From the NCBI RefSeq assembly GCF_004343505.1, contig NZ_SLXU01000006.1:1-64000 (forward strand): a stretch of DNA of 64,000 bases, in the 5' to 3' direction. The notes beneath the pieces are model-generated. The model saw only the letters and a program-made list of their open reading frames with translations, searched no databases and was not told the DNA's origin. The position numbers were made by a program, and so were the translations under genes. This document shows positions 39,221 to 47,829 of the stretch, in pieces. Source of the stretch: Rhodovulum bhavnagarense. GTDB lineage: Bacteria; Pseudomonadota; Alphaproteobacteria; Rhodobacterales; Rhodobacteraceae. The first letter of the stretch is position 1. Each line of letters opens with the position of its first letter.

Positions 39221-39249
39221 GGTATAGGGGCAAAGACCGCACGGCGCAA
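39221..39249 (-). promoter_or_regulatory. Candidate promoter of the rimP-nusA-infB operon
   Basis: On the minus strand TTGCGC (39249-39244) and TATACC (39226-39221) are 17 bases apart, about 100 bases before the rimP ATG. The terminator-like hairpin at 39142-39163 would then lie in the leader, as expected for an autoregulated nusA operon. Confidence 0.45.
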
Positions 39250-39280
39250 GGGAATTGTCCGCACCCATGACCGGGCGGGC

Positions 39281-39907
39281 CTAACCCACCTTGCGCGCAA
39301 TCAGGAACAGCGCGCTCTTGCCGCCCTCGGGCAGCCATTCCTCGACGATCTCGAACCCGGCGGCGGTGATGTCGGCTTTCAACTGCTCTTCGGTCAGCAG
39401 ATGGAACAGCGGCAGCAGCCGCAGGAGCCCTCCGGTCTTGACGATGGCGCGAAACAGCCACGGCGCGCGGGCCGCGCAGGCCGTCGACGAGACAAAGATC
39501 CCCCCCTCCCGCAGCATGTCGTGGACATGGGTCAATGCCGCGTGCCGGTCAGTCAGCAGGTGCAGCACGTTATGCGCCATCACCATGTCGTAACATCCCG
39601 GCGCACGCGCCATCTGTTCGAGGTTGGCAACCTCGAAGGTAACGTTGTCGATTCCTTCCTCGGCCGCCTTTTCCCGCGCGATCTCGATCATCGCGGGGGC
39701 GCAATCTATGGCAGTGACATGCCCTGCATGGGGGGCATGTTTCAACGCCGTGGTGCCCGTCCCGCAGCCGAATTCGAACACCTCGGCACCGGGTTTCATG
39801 TGGGCGCGGGTCATCGCCAGCTTGCGCTCATAGGCGTCGGGATCACGCAGGGGCATGCGGGCATAGCGTCGGGCGATGCGGTCCCAGAAACGGACGTTGA
39901 TGCTCAT
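39281..39907 (-). CDS. Class I SAM-dependent methyltransferase
   Basis: 208-aa protein with a standard methyltransferase core: motif [18 protein letters not shown] near residue 42, an acidic loop [13 protein letters not shown] near 65, and the post-core [13 protein letters not shown] near 108. The ATG at 39907 ([19 protein letters not shown]) is conserved-looking. The substrate is unknown; small-molecule or quinone-type targets are both possible. It overlaps no gene but ends a minus-strand pair with proline iminopeptidase (2-base gap). Confidence 0.85.
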   Translation of the reverse strand: MSINVRFWDRIARRYARMPLRDPDAYERKLAMTRAHMKPGAEVFEFGCGTGTTALKHAPHAGHVTAIDCAPAMIEIAREKAAEEGIDNVTFEVANLEQMARAPGCYDMVMAHNVLHLLTDRHAALTHVHDMLREGGIFVSSTACAARAPWLFRAIVKTGGLLRLLPLFHLLTEEQLKADITAAGFEIVEEWLPEGGKSALFLIARKVG

Positions 39908-39909
39908 CT

Positions 39910-40899
39910 CTACAATCCCAAACCACCGGCCTGGCGGGCCACGCCACGCATCGTGCGCACAAGTTCCGCCGTGATCCCCGGCTCGGACAGCGCATGGCCG
40001 GCCATCGGCACCATGCGCAAGCTGGACCGGCTCCACCTCTCGGACAGCGCCCAGGCGGATTCGGGCGGGCAGACCATGTCATAACGGCCCTGCACTATGG
40101 TTGCCGGGATATGGGCGATCAGCGAGATGTCGTCCAGGATCTGCCCATCGCGATCCAGGAAGCCACGATTCAGGAAATAGTGATTCTCCAGCCGCGCAAA
40201 GGCGCGGGCGTAATCGGCGGGCACCTCGCCAGCCATGCCCTGATGCTCGATCGAGGCAAGCGCGTTTTCCCAGGACGCCCAGGCGCGGGCATAGCGGGTT
40301 TCCAGCATCACGTCGCCGGAAAACAGGCGCTTGTGATAGGCGGCGATCATGTCGTCGCGCTCATCCACCGGGATCATGTCGACGAAGCGGCCCCACAGGT
40401 CGGGCCAGAACCGCCCCGCGCCGCCGCCGTAGAACCAGTCAAGCTCTGCCTGGGTCATCAGGAACACGCCGCGCAGCACCAGGTAGGCCACGCGGTCGGG
40501 ATGGGTCTGGGCATAGATCAGCGCCAGCGTCGCGCCCCAACTTCCGCCAAAGGCGACCCAGCGGTCGATTCCCAGTGTTTCGCGGATCGCCTCGATATCG
40601 CGGACCAGGTGCCAGGTGGTGTTGGCCTGCACGCTGGCATGGGGGCGCGAGCGGCCGCAGCCGCGCTGATCGAACAGGATCACGCGAAACTGATCGGGGT
40701 CGAAATAGCGGCGCATCGCCGGGCTGCACCCGCCACCGGGCCCGCCATGCAACACGATCACGGGTATCCCTTGGGGATTGCCGCATTGTTCGACATAGAC
40801 GCTGTGCCCGTCACCGACGTCCAGCATCCGCTGGTCAAACGGGTCGACCGGCGGGTAAAGAACCTGCGATGCGCGCTTTTGGCCTGCGGATTTGTCCAT
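39910..40899 (-). CDS. pip: Proline iminopeptidase (prolyl aminopeptidase)
   Basis: 329-aa alpha/beta-hydrolase that removes N-terminal proline. It has the oxyanion segment VLHGGPGGGCSPAMRRYFDP near residue 38, DQRGCGRSRPHA near 66, the nucleophile elbow GGSWGATLAL near 105, and the late catalytic Asp and His (GRYDMVCPP and PMAGHALSEP). The ATG at 40899 is used; the in-frame extension upstream overlaps the divergent ubiG promoter. Confidence 0.95.
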   Translation of the reverse strand: MDKSAGQKRASQVLYPPVDPFDQRMLDVGDGHSVYVEQCGNPQGIPVIVLHGGPGGGCSPAMRRYFDPDQFRVILFDQRGCGRSRPHASVQANTTWHLVRDIEAIRETLGIDRWVAFGGSWGATLALIYAQTHPDRVAYLVLRGVFLMTQAELDWFYGGGAGRFWPDLWGRFVDMIPVDERDDMIAAYHKRLFSGDVMLETRYARAWASWENALASIEHQGMAGEVPADYARAFARLENHYFLNRGFLDRDGQILDDISLIAHIPATIVQGRYDMVCPPESAWALSERWSRSSLRMVPMAGHALSEPGITAELVRTMRGVARQAGGLGL

Positions 40900-40970
40900 G
40901 AGCCGCCTATATAACGCCGAAGGGCCGCACCCCAAGGGTGCGCCACCAAAAGACAGGAACGGAGCGTGTG

Positions 40971-41717
40971 ATGCAAGCAGCCGAGACCACCGTCGATCCC
41001 GCCGAAGTGTCCAAATTCGAGGCAATGGCCGCCGAATGGTGGGACCCGAACGGCAAGTTCAAGCCTTTGCACATGCTTAACCCCTGTCGCTTGGACTATA
41101 TCACGCGGCAGATCGCGGCGGAATTCGGTCGTGACCTGTCGGCCGAAAAACCGTTCAAGGGGCTGCGCCTGCTGGATATCGGCTGCGGCGGCGGGCTGCT
41201 GTCGGAACCGATGGCCCGGCTGGGCGCCACAGTGGTCGGTGCCGACGCGGCGGAACGCAACATCCCCGTCGCGCGCATCCATGCGGAACAGTCGGGGCTT
41301 GAGATCGACTATCGTTTTACCACCGCCGAGGCGCTGGCCGCGGCGGGCGAACGGTTCGACGTGGTCCTGAACATGGAGGTGGTGGAACATGTGGCCGACC
41401 CGCTGGCCTATCTGACCGCCTGCCAGCAATTGCTGAAACCGGGCGGGCTGCACCTGTGTTCCACGATCAACCGCAACCCCAAGGCCTTTGTCATGGCGAT
41501 TTTCGGGGCGGAATACGTGATGCGCTGGCTGCCCAAGGGCACCCACGAATACAACAAGTTCATCACCCCGGACGAGCTGTGCGACCTGATCGAACGCGCC
41601 GGGCTGCGCGTGGTGGACCGCACCGGTTTCGTCTTCAACCCGATCGCGTGGAGCTGGTCGCTGTCCAGCCGCGACCTGTCGGTGAACTACGTGACCGCGT
41701 CGGTAAAACCGGCCTGA
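40971..41717 (+). CDS. ubiG: Ubiquinone biosynthesis O-methyltransferase UbiG
   Basis: 248-aa bifunctional O-methyltransferase of ubiquinone synthesis. Typical features are [30 protein letters not shown] near residues 14-45, SAM motif [20 protein letters not shown] near 68, and the late [15 protein letters not shown] membrane-binding segment. An ACGGAG site precedes the ATG. Divergent from pip. Confidence 0.96.
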   Translation: MQAAETTVDPAEVSKFEAMAAEWWDPNGKFKPLHMLNPCRLDYITRQIAAEFGRDLSAEKPFKGLRLLDIGCGGGLLSEPMARLGATVVGADAAERNIPVARIHAEQSGLEIDYRFTTAEALAAAGERFDVVLNMEVVEHVADPLAYLTACQQLLKPGGLHLCSTINRNPKAFVMAIFGAEYVMRWLPKGTHEYNKFITPDELCDLIERAGLRVVDRTGFVFNPIAWSWSLSSRDLSVNYVTASVKPA

Positions 41718-41767
41718 GGGGCGCTTCGCGCAAGGATAGCCCGTCCGGTGGCAACGCCGGGCTGGGC

Positions 41768-42211
41768 CTACCGCCCGCCTTCCAGCTTTTGGCGCAACTG
41801 CCGCAGCACGGGCAACGCGGCGCGCAGGCGGTCCTCGCCGATATCGGCCACGGCCTCGGCCAGAACCGGGGAAATCGCCTGGATCGCCGCGTCGCGCGCG
41901 GACCGGCCCGCAGGCGAGATAGAGACGAGTTTGCGCCGCGCATCGTCCCAGTCGGGCCGGATATGCACATGCCCCGCCCAATCCAGCCGATTCAGCGTGT
42001 TGGTCATCGCGCCGCGCGTGACATGAAGTGTCGCGGCCAGTTGCGCGGGGGTGCGTTCCTCGTTCAGCCGGGCCAGGTGGTTGAGAACCGAGAAATGGCT
42101 GATCTCCATCCCCTTGGGCAACGCGCGGGATATCCGGTTCCGCGCCAGCTGATCGGCCATGAAGATCTCGGAAAACAGCGAGACGGCCAGGCTATCGCCA
42201 ATCTCGCTCAT
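41768..42211 (-). CDS. MarR family transcriptional regulator
   Basis: 147-aa winged-helix regulator. The recognition region is LAATLHVTRGAMTNTLNRLDWAGHV near residues 57-82, with the wing RPDWDDARRKLVSISPAGR. It is translationally coupled (ATGA) to the nitrilase gene, at the end of the comF-grxC-nitrilase series. No divergent target is adjacent, so it may act elsewhere or on its own operon. Confidence 0.88.
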   Translation of the reverse strand: MSEIGDSLAVSLFSEIFMADQLARNRISRALPKGMEISHFSVLNHLARLNEERTPAQLAATLHVTRGAMTNTLNRLDWAGHVHIRPDWDDARRKLVSISPAGRSARDAAIQAISPVLAEAVADIGEDRLRAALPVLRQLRQKLEGGR

Positions 42212-43047
42212 GCCGGGGGCGCAAAGGGGCGGTCATGGGTGATGGCAGGCACGCGGGCGCGGGCGCGCGCGACCTCCTCCCGATCCAGATCCACATAGAC
42301 GATCCCCGGCGCATCGCCCCCGTCGGCCAGAACCTCGCCCCAGGGCGACACCGCCAGCGAATGCCCGTGGGTGCGCCTTTCGCGACCCTCGGATGCCGAG
42401 TGCGATCCGCATTGCGCCGGTGCAAGGACGTAACACCCCGTCTCGATCGCACGGGCCCGCAACAGGGGTTCCCAATGGGCCGCACCCGTAACCGGGGAAA
42501 ACGCCGCAGGCACGGTCAGGATCTCGGCCCCCGCATGGGCCAGCGTCCGGTAGAGATGGGCGAAGCGCAGATCGTAACAGATGCTCAACCCCAGAACACC
42601 AAAGGGCGTCGCGGCCATGACGGCGCGGTTGCCGGGGCGGTAGCCCTCGGATTCGCAATAGCTTTCGGTGTCGTTGATCTGCACGTCGAACATGTGGATC
42701 TTGTCATAGCGCGCCGTAATCGCCCCATCAGACGCGACCAGGAAGGACCGGTTGGCGAATCGCCCGTCCGCATCCCCGGTCTTCAGCGCCAGCGATCCGA
42801 TCAGAAGCCAGATCCCCAGCTCCGCCGCCTCGGCCCGCAACGCGGCCAGCGTCAGGTCGTCCGCCTCGTACTGCAACACACGTTCCTGCACCGCGCGGCT
42901 GGCCGACAGGCAATTGGTAACCTCGGGTGTCAGGACAAACCCCGCCCCTGCCCCTGCCCCTGCCGCCTCGCGGATCATCTCGCGCGCGGATGCCAGGTTG
43001 ACCTCGGGATCATCGCCCGATGTCATTTGCAACAAGGCCGCGCGCAT
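42208..43047 (-). CDS. Carbon-nitrogen hydrolase (nitrilase superfamily, Nit/omega-amidase-like)
   Basis: 279-aa amidase with the Glu-Lys-Cys triad: Glu in VLTPEVTN near residue 43, Lys in RYDKIHMFDV near 113, and Cys in GLSICYDLRFAHLYR near 155. The DKIHMFDV and LRF(A/P)LYR motifs place it near Nit1/Nit2 enzymes that act on deaminated glutathione or alpha-ketoglutaramate. A glutaredoxin gene six bases upstream fits a glutathione-related repair role (inference). A run of alternating Ala-Gly at residues 30-37 comes from a GGGGCA repeat in the DNA. Confidence 0.9.
   Translation of the reverse strand: MRAALLQMTSGDDPEVNLASAREMIREAAGAGAGAGFVLTPEVTNCLSASRAVQERVLQYEADDLTLAALRAEAAELGIWLLIGSLALKTGDADGRFANRSFLVASDGAITARYDKIHMFDVQINDTESYCESEGYRPGNRAVMAATPFGVLGLSICYDLRFAHLYRTLAHAGAEILTVPAAFSPVTGAAHWEPLLRARAIETGCYVLAPAQCGSHSASEGRERRTHGHSLAVSPWGEVLADGGDAPGIVYVDLDREEVARARARVPAITHDRPFAPPA
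42947..42966. repeat. Short tandem repeat CCCCTG inside the nitrilase gene
   Basis: About three and a half copies of a six-base unit encode alternating Ala-Gly residues. Unit length is a multiple of three, so copy-number change would lengthen the loop without a frameshift. Confidence 0.6.
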
Positions 43048-43053
43048 ACCCGA

Positions 43054-43311
43054 TCACCCCTGCAACAGCGGGTCAAGCTTGCCGATACGCTCCAGCGCAT
43101 AAAGCTCGTCACAGCCGCCCACATGGGTCTGGCCGATAAAGATTTGCGGCACGGTATAGCCGCCCCGCGCGCGGGTCACCATTTCCTCGCGCCTCTCGGG
43201 GGCGACGGCGACATCGATTTCGCTATAGCTGACACCCTTCTGGTCCAGCAAACGCTTGGCCGCGTGACAATAGCCGCAATAGGGCGAGGTGTAGATTTCA
43301 ACGCTCTGCAT
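43054..43311 (-). CDS. grxC: Glutaredoxin 3
   Basis: 85-aa dithiol glutaredoxin with the active site SPYCGYCHAAK at residues 9-19, the cis-Pro loop GGYTVPQIFIG near 50-60 and the glutathione-binding VGGCDELYAL near 64-73. It reduces protein disulfides with glutathione. Located between comF and the nitrilase. Confidence 0.96.
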   Translation of the reverse strand: MQSVEIYTSPYCGYCHAAKRLLDQKGVSYSEIDVAVAPERREEMVTRARGGYTVPQIFIGQTHVGGCDELYALERIGKLDPLLQG

Positions 43312-43347
43312 GGTTCTTCCCCTCAGGTTCGGCGGAATATGGGGGAT

Positions 43348-44067
43348 TCACATCGTCTTCGCAACGCGCGCCAGCACCGCCACGCGAACCTCGGACGCAT
43401 CCGCGGCCATGCAGGCGCGCGCCGCGGCCTCAAGCGTGGCACCCGATGTCATCACGTCATCGACCAACAGAACCGGCCGCCCCGCCAATAGGTCACCTCG
43501 CCGGGGATGCACCGCGATCGCCCCCTCCAGGTTGGCAAAGCGCGCATCCCCACCCAACCCGTCCTGCACCACCGTTGCGCGGGTGCGGATCAGCAAGTCG
43601 GGGCAATGGTCCAGCCCCGCCCCTTGCGCCACCCCGTGCGACAAAAGCGCGGCCTGGTTATAGCGCCGCCGCAGCAGCCGCCATCGATGCAACGGCACCG
43701 GCGCCACCACCATGCCCGGCAACAGGATCGGTCGCACCGCGCGCAACACCCAGCCCGAGGCAGGCCGGGCCAGCTCTGTCCGGTCGCCATGTTTAAACGC
43801 CAGCACCAGGTCGCGTGCCTTGTCTGCGTAGATCAGGGCCGCCCGCCCGCGGGTCCAGGCGCGGACCCTGGCAAGGCATTCATCGCAATATTCCGGCTGG
43901 CCATGATCGTCGCCCGGCAACGGCACGCCGCAGGCATCGCAGACCAGCCCCGTGGCAAAGGGCGTCTTGCCCCAACAAGGCAGGCACAAGGCGAAATCCT
44001 GCGCGACCAGATCGCCACAGGACACGCAACGGGGCGGATAGATCTGCCGCAGGACGCTTTGCAACAT
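43348..44067 (-). CDS. ComF family protein (zinc ribbon plus phosphoribosyltransferase domain)
   Basis: 239 aa. The N-terminal double zinc ribbon has four Cys pairs (PPRCVSCG, LCLPCW, CDACG, YCDECL). The C-terminal PRTase-fold domain has the PRPP loop VLLVDDVMTSGATLEAAAR near 195-213. ComF proteins take part in DNA uptake or handling in competent bacteria; their role elsewhere is unclear. Head of the comF-grxC-nit-marR series, divergent from a methyltransferase gene. Confidence 0.9.
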   Translation of the reverse strand: MLQSVLRQIYPPRCVSCGDLVAQDFALCLPCWGKTPFATGLVCDACGVPLPGDDHGQPEYCDECLARVRAWTRGRAALIYADKARDLVLAFKHGDRTELARPASGWVLRAVRPILLPGMVVAPVPLHRWRLLRRRYNQAALLSHGVAQGAGLDHCPDLLIRTRATVVQDGLGGDARFANLEGAIAVHPRRGDLLAGRPVLLVDDVMTSGATLEAAARACMAADASEVRVAVLARVAKTM

Positions 44068-44116
44068 CGGAACCCATCCCTACATCTGCCTTTCCCAGCC
44101 CAAGGCCAGAATGCAC

Positions 44117-44941
44117 ATGACCCGCCCCCCCGACCTGACCGACCGCATCGCGCTTTGCCGCGCCCGCGCCCGCGCCCGGCGCGCGCCCGAACTGTTCCTG
44201 CACGACCTGGCGGTGGGCGAGATTCAGGAAAGGCTGAAAGAGGTTAACAGAACCTTTATCTCACCCGCGATCGTCACCGGTTTTGCCGAAAGGTGGCGGG
44301 GCGTTCTACCCGGCGCCAGGGTGGTCACAGATGAGGACATGCTTGACCTTACACCCGGTGCGCACGACCTTGTGATCCACGCGCTTGCCCTCCATTGGGC
44401 GAACGATCCGGTCGGCCAGTTGGTGCAATGCCGCCGCGCCCTGCGTCCCGACGGGTTGTTCATCGGTGTTCTGTTCGGCGGCCGCAGCCTGCACGAATTG
44501 CGCGCATCCCTGGCCGAGGCAGAGACCGCCCTGACCGGGGGGCTGTCACCCCGCATCCTGCCAATGGCTGAAATCCGCGACCTCGGCGCGGTGCTGCAAC
44601 GGGCCGGTTTTGCCCTGCCGGTGGCCGATAGCGTGATCCAAACCGTAAGTTATCAAACGGTTTTTCAGCTGATGCAGGATCTGCGCGCCATGGGAGAAAC
44701 CAACGCGCTGGCCACACGCCACCGCGCACCCGCGCCCCGAACCTTGTTTGCCGAAACCGCCCGGCGCTATGCCCTGGCCCATGCCGGGCCGGATGGCCGC
44801 ATTCCCGCAACGGCGGAAATGATCTATCTGACAGGCTGGGCCCCCGACGATAATCAGCAAAAGCCGTTGCGCCCGGGTAGTGCAACAACCCGGCTGGCCG
44901 ATGCCTTGGGCTGTGACGAGGTCAAATTGCCCGACAAGTAA
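44117..44941 (+). CDS. SAM-dependent methyltransferase (BioC/NDUFAF5-like)
   Basis: About 274 aa. The N-terminus reads MTRPPDLTDRIALCRARARARRAPELFLHDLAVGEIQERL, the pattern of bacterial relatives of the complex I assembly factor NDUFAF5. Core methyltransferase features are HDLVIHALALHWANDPVGQL and ALRPDGLFIGVLFGG (motif post I-III). The glycine-rich motif I is degenerate: where DxGxGxG is expected there is little glycine. So catalysis or SAM binding may differ. An upstream in-frame ATG at 44111 adds two residues. Confidence 0.75.
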   Translation: MTRPPDLTDRIALCRARARARRAPELFLHDLAVGEIQERLKEVNRTFISPAIVTGFAERWRGVLPGARVVTDEDMLDLTPGAHDLVIHALALHWANDPVGQLVQCRRALRPDGLFIGVLFGGRSLHELRASLAEAETALTGGLSPRILPMAEIRDLGAVLQRAGFALPVADSVIQTVSYQTVFQLMQDLRAMGETNALATRHRAPAPRTLFAETARRYALAHAGPDGRIPATAEMIYLTGWAPDDNQQKPLRPGSATTRLADALGCDEVKLPDK

Positions 44942-44955
44942 AGTCGGGGATACGA

Positions 44956-44981
44956 TTGACCCCCAACCAAAAGCGTATATG
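44956..44981 (+). promoter_or_regulatory. Candidate hemH promoter
   Basis: TTGACC at 44956-44961 is the alphaproteobacterial -35 consensus; TATATG or TATGTC 14-16 bases later could serve as -10. A start point near 44990 supports translation from the ATG at 45033 rather than the ATG at 44979. Confidence 0.35.
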
Positions 44982-45032
44982 TCCTTGAGGAATTCTAAGT
45001 TGAAGCTCGAGCAAGACCCCGGAACCGAGACC

Positions 45033-46124
45033 ATGTTTGATTCAAAGCACGGCGCGTCCCGCCCCGAAACCTCTGCGGACACGGCAGAGCGCCCGGTTCA
45101 CGCCCCGGCCGACCATCCCCGGATTCCGCGTGAAAAGGTCGGCGTGCTGCTGGCCAATCTCGGCACGCCGGATGCCTATGATTACTGGTCGATGCGACGC
45201 TACCTGAACGAGTTCCTGTCGGACAAACGGGTGATCGACTATTCACCCTGGATCTGGCAACCGATCCTGCAACTGATCGTGCTGACCAAGAGGCCCTTTG
45301 CCTCGGGCGAGGCGTACAAGTCGATCTGGAACAACGAGGCGGGCGAAAGCCCCCTGATGACGATCACCAGGGCGCAGACGAAAAAAATCCGCAGCACGCT
45401 CGAAGCCGCCTATGGGAACGATGTCGTGGTCGATTTCTGTATGCGTTATGGCAATCCCTCGACCCAGGCCAAGGTGCGCGAACTGGTCGATCAGGGCTGT
45501 CGCAAGATCCTGTTCTTCCCGCTTTATCCGCAATATTCCGGGACCACCTCGGCCACCGCGAACGACCATTTCTTCCGCGCGCTGATGGACGAGAAATGGC
45601 AGCCCCAGGTGCGCACGGTTCCCGCCTATTTCGACAACCAGCTTTATGTCGAGGCGTTGGCCGATTCGATCCGGCGGGCCTATGACGCGCTTGAGAACAA
45701 GCCCGACGTCCTGGTCTGTTCGTATCACGGCGTGCCGCAGCGATACTTGACCGAGGGCGATCCCTACCATTGCCAATGCGTGAAAACGACCAGGCTGCTC
45801 AAGGAACGGCTGGGCTGGGACGACACCCGGATCACAACGACCTTTCAGTCGCGGTTCGGCCCCGAGGAATGGCTGCAACCCTACACGGTGGAAGAGGTCG
45901 CGCGCCTGGCGGAACAAGGCAAAAAGCGGATCGCGGTCTGCGCGCCGGCCTTTTCCGCCGATTGCATCGAAACACTTGAGGAAATCAACGAAGAGATTCG
46001 CGAGAGCTTTGAAGAGGCCGGAGGTGAGGAATTCACCTATATCCCCTGCCTCAACGACGACGATGCCCACGTTCATGCTCTGTCGGAGGTGATCAAGACC
46101 AACCTGCGCGGCTGGCTGGAATAG
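45033..46124 (+). CDS. hemH: Ferrochelatase
   Basis: Inserts Fe2+ into protoporphyrin IX, the last step of protoheme synthesis, at the cytoplasmic membrane. 363 aa with the family start KVGVLLANLGTPDAYDYWSMRRYLNEFLSD near residue 33, LFFPLYPQYSGTTSAT near 160, the metal-site His in CSYHGVPQRYLTEGDPY near 232, and the late VCAPAFSADCIETLEEINEE with the catalytic Glu. The first 30 residues are variable and include a His/Pro segment. A strong terminator follows. Confidence 0.97.
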   Translation: MFDSKHGASRPETSADTAERPVHAPADHPRIPREKVGVLLANLGTPDAYDYWSMRRYLNEFLSDKRVIDYSPWIWQPILQLIVLTKRPFASGEAYKSIWNNEAGESPLMTITRAQTKKIRSTLEAAYGNDVVVDFCMRYGNPSTQAKVRELVDQGCRKILFFPLYPQYSGTTSATANDHFFRALMDEKWQPQVRTVPAYFDNQLYVEALADSIRRAYDALENKPDVLVCSYHGVPQRYLTEGDPYHCQCVKTTRLLKERLGWDDTRITTTFQSRFGPEEWLQPYTVEEVARLAEQGKKRIAVCAPAFSADCIETLEEINEEIRESFEEAGGEEFTYIPCLNDDDAHVHALSEVIKTNLRGWLE

Positions 46125-46156
46125 GCACACCACGCCGCGAAAGCGTCTGGCACAAC

Positions 46157-46192
46157 AAAAAAGGCGGTGGCTGCGGCCACCGCCTTTCGTTT
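46157..46192. terminator. Intrinsic terminator after hemH (bidirectional)
   Basis: AAGGCGGTGGC / GCCACCGCCTT (11 bp) with loop TGCG, flanked by A-rich DNA on the left and a CGTTTT run on the right. It lies between hemH and the convergent small membrane-protein gene. Confidence 0.85.
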
Positions 46193-46211
46193 TCTGAGCT
46201 CTGGTCCCGGA

Positions 46212-46391
46212 TCAGTCCGAAACGGCAGCCGCGATCAGCACCAGGGCCAGGATCGGCACAAGAACGCCACCGGCCGAGGACGAGGTGTCTTCGACGATGA
46301 CTTCGGGCTCGATGACCGGCTCGGAATAGCCGCCGGCAAAGGCGGTGGTGGCGGCAACCGAAAGAGCGGCGGCAAGGGCGATTTTCTTCAT
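46212..46391 (-). CDS. Small exported membrane protein of roseobacters (59 aa)
   Basis: ATG at 46391 with AGGAGAG eight bases upstream. The peptide starts with a signal sequence (MKKIALAAALSVAATTAFA, cleavage after AFA), then a short acidic linker EPVIEPEVIVEDTSS and a C-terminal hydrophobic helix (GGVLVPILALVLIAAAVSD). Proteins like this occur near hemH in Rhodobacteraceae and are sometimes mislabelled ferrochelatase. Function unknown. Confidence 0.82.
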   Translation of the reverse strand: MKKIALAAALSVAATTAFAGGYSEPVIEPEVIVEDTSSSAGGVLVPILALVLIAAAVSD

Positions 46392-46525
46392 GGTTCTCTC
46401 CTCATACGAAACGGGGCAGGATTCCCCCGTCTCCTGCGAATGATCTATACTCGTTTGTTAGAGCACGAGCGCACCAATTTGCAATCATGCGCTTGCATGC
46501 CGGTACTTGGTCGAACTGGATTTCG

Positions 46526-47122
46526 TCAAATTAGCAACACCTGCGTTCCAATTTTTGCCAGCTCGAACAATTCGGCGATGTGCTCGTTATACAACCCGAT
46601 GCAACCGTTCGAGGATCGCCGCCCGATCTTGCGCGTGTCGTGGGTGCCGTGGATCCGGTAATAGGTCCAGCTCAGGTACAACGCATGCGTTCCCAGCGGG
46701 TTGTCCGGCCCCGGTCCGACGAAATCGGGCCATTCAGGGTTGCGCTTTTTCATGGCGGGAGTTGGCGCCCAGCTTGGCCCCTCGACCTTGCGCACGACGC
46801 TGGTGCGGCCGCGGCGTGTCAGATCCTCCGAGATCGGCACCGATGTCGGGTAAAGCTTGTAGATAGTTTCATCTTCCGACCAGTAATGCAGCGCCCTCGA
46901 GGTGGTATCGACCAGGATCGCGCCCTTGCTGAGGTCCGCGAAATAGGGCCGCCAATCGAGCGAACGGAAACTTGAAACGTTATGTCGGACCGTGGGGGTA
47001 ATATCCGGCTCGATCTCGATCGTCTGGGCACGCAGGGCAGGCGCAGCCAGAATGCCCGCAACTGCCGCGGCCCCACCCAGAAGGTCACGCCGTGACAGGC
47101 CGGGTCTTGTCTTGCTGCTCAT
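46526..47122 (-). CDS. L,D-transpeptidase (YkuD) with Tat-type signal
   Basis: 198 aa. The N-terminus has a twin-arginine-like motif (LSRRDLLGG) and a hydrophobic core ending APALRA, so export by Tat is likely. The YkuD domain covers about residues 60-195, with the catalytic motif HGTHDTRKIGRRSSNGCIGLYNEH holding His and Cys. It likely forms 3-3 crosslinks in peptidoglycan or tethers envelope proteins. A related transpeptidase gene lies 0.7 kb away. Confidence 0.9.
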   Translation of the reverse strand: MSSKTRPGLSRRDLLGGAAAVAGILAAPALRAQTIEIEPDITPTVRHNVSSFRSLDWRPYFADLSKGAILVDTTSRALHYWSEDETIYKLYPTSVPISEDLTRRGRTSVVRKVEGPSWAPTPAMKKRNPEWPDFVGPGPDNPLGTHALYLSWTYYRIHGTHDTRKIGRRSSNGCIGLYNEHIAELFELAKIGTQVLLI

Positions 47123-47294
47123 GGTTAAGCTCCGTCATGGGGCTGACCCCCGAATTGCACCCGATCTTAGAAGTGCCGCGCCCCCGGCGCAAATCAAACC
47201 GGCGTCAATACACGACCCCACCTTGCCGAAGGATTTGAACCCGGACACCAGACAGGCTAACAAGATTTTCGTCAATAACGGGGAAGCGCCGGAT

Positions 47295-47822
47295 ATGAAG
47301 CATTTGGCCTTGGTTCTTTTCAGTGCGGTGATCGCGCTTTCGGCTTGCTCCACCGCACCCGAACCCAGGATCGGCCCCGACGGCAAACCCATGCCGCAGG
47401 TCTATCGCATATCGCGAACCGATACCGCGCAGATCCAGTACCGGATGATGGATGCAGTCAACGCGCTTCGATCGGCCCGCGGCCTGAATGGCGTGTCGAT
47501 GGATGCCCGTCTGACTGCCGCCGCGGCCACGCATTCGCGCGACATGTCGGTGCAGAACCGGCCCTGGCATTTCGGATCGGACGGTTCGTCGCCGTTGGAC
47601 AGGGTATTGCGCGCCGGATACCAGGGCACACTCAGGGGCGAAAACATCTCGGAAACCTACGAGACCGAGTTGGAAACCCTGGCCGCCTGGATGGAACAGC
47701 CCGACACGCGCGACGTCGTGCTTGACCCGCAAGCCACCGATATGGGTTTTGCCTATTTCCAGGAACCCAACGGCAAGATCTGGTGGACTTTGGTCACCGG
47801 GCGCGCGGTGCCCGCGACCTGA
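47295..47822 (+). CDS. CAP-domain lipoprotein
   Basis: 175 aa. A lipobox (VIALSAC, Cys at 18) follows the signal peptide. The CAP/SCP domain spans about residues 45-170: MMDAVNALRSARGLNGVSMDARLTAAAATHSRDM, then a His-rich PWHFGSDGSS and ENISETYETELETLAAWMEQP, as in bacterial CAP proteins. It is flanked on both sides by minus-strand L,D-transpeptidase genes, suggesting a cell-wall link. Confidence 0.88.
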   Translation: MKHLALVLFSAVIALSACSTAPEPRIGPDGKPMPQVYRISRTDTAQIQYRMMDAVNALRSARGLNGVSMDARLTAAAATHSRDMSVQNRPWHFGSDGSSPLDRVLRAGYQGTLRGENISETYETELETLAAWMEQPDTRDVVLDPQATDMGFAYFQEPNGKIWWTLVTGRAVPAT

Positions 47823-47829
47823 ACCGGAT

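Noticed and set aside
42947-42966. CCCCTG repeat considered as a phase-variation tract
   Set aside because: The unit is six bases, so changes keep the frame; at most it alters a loop length.
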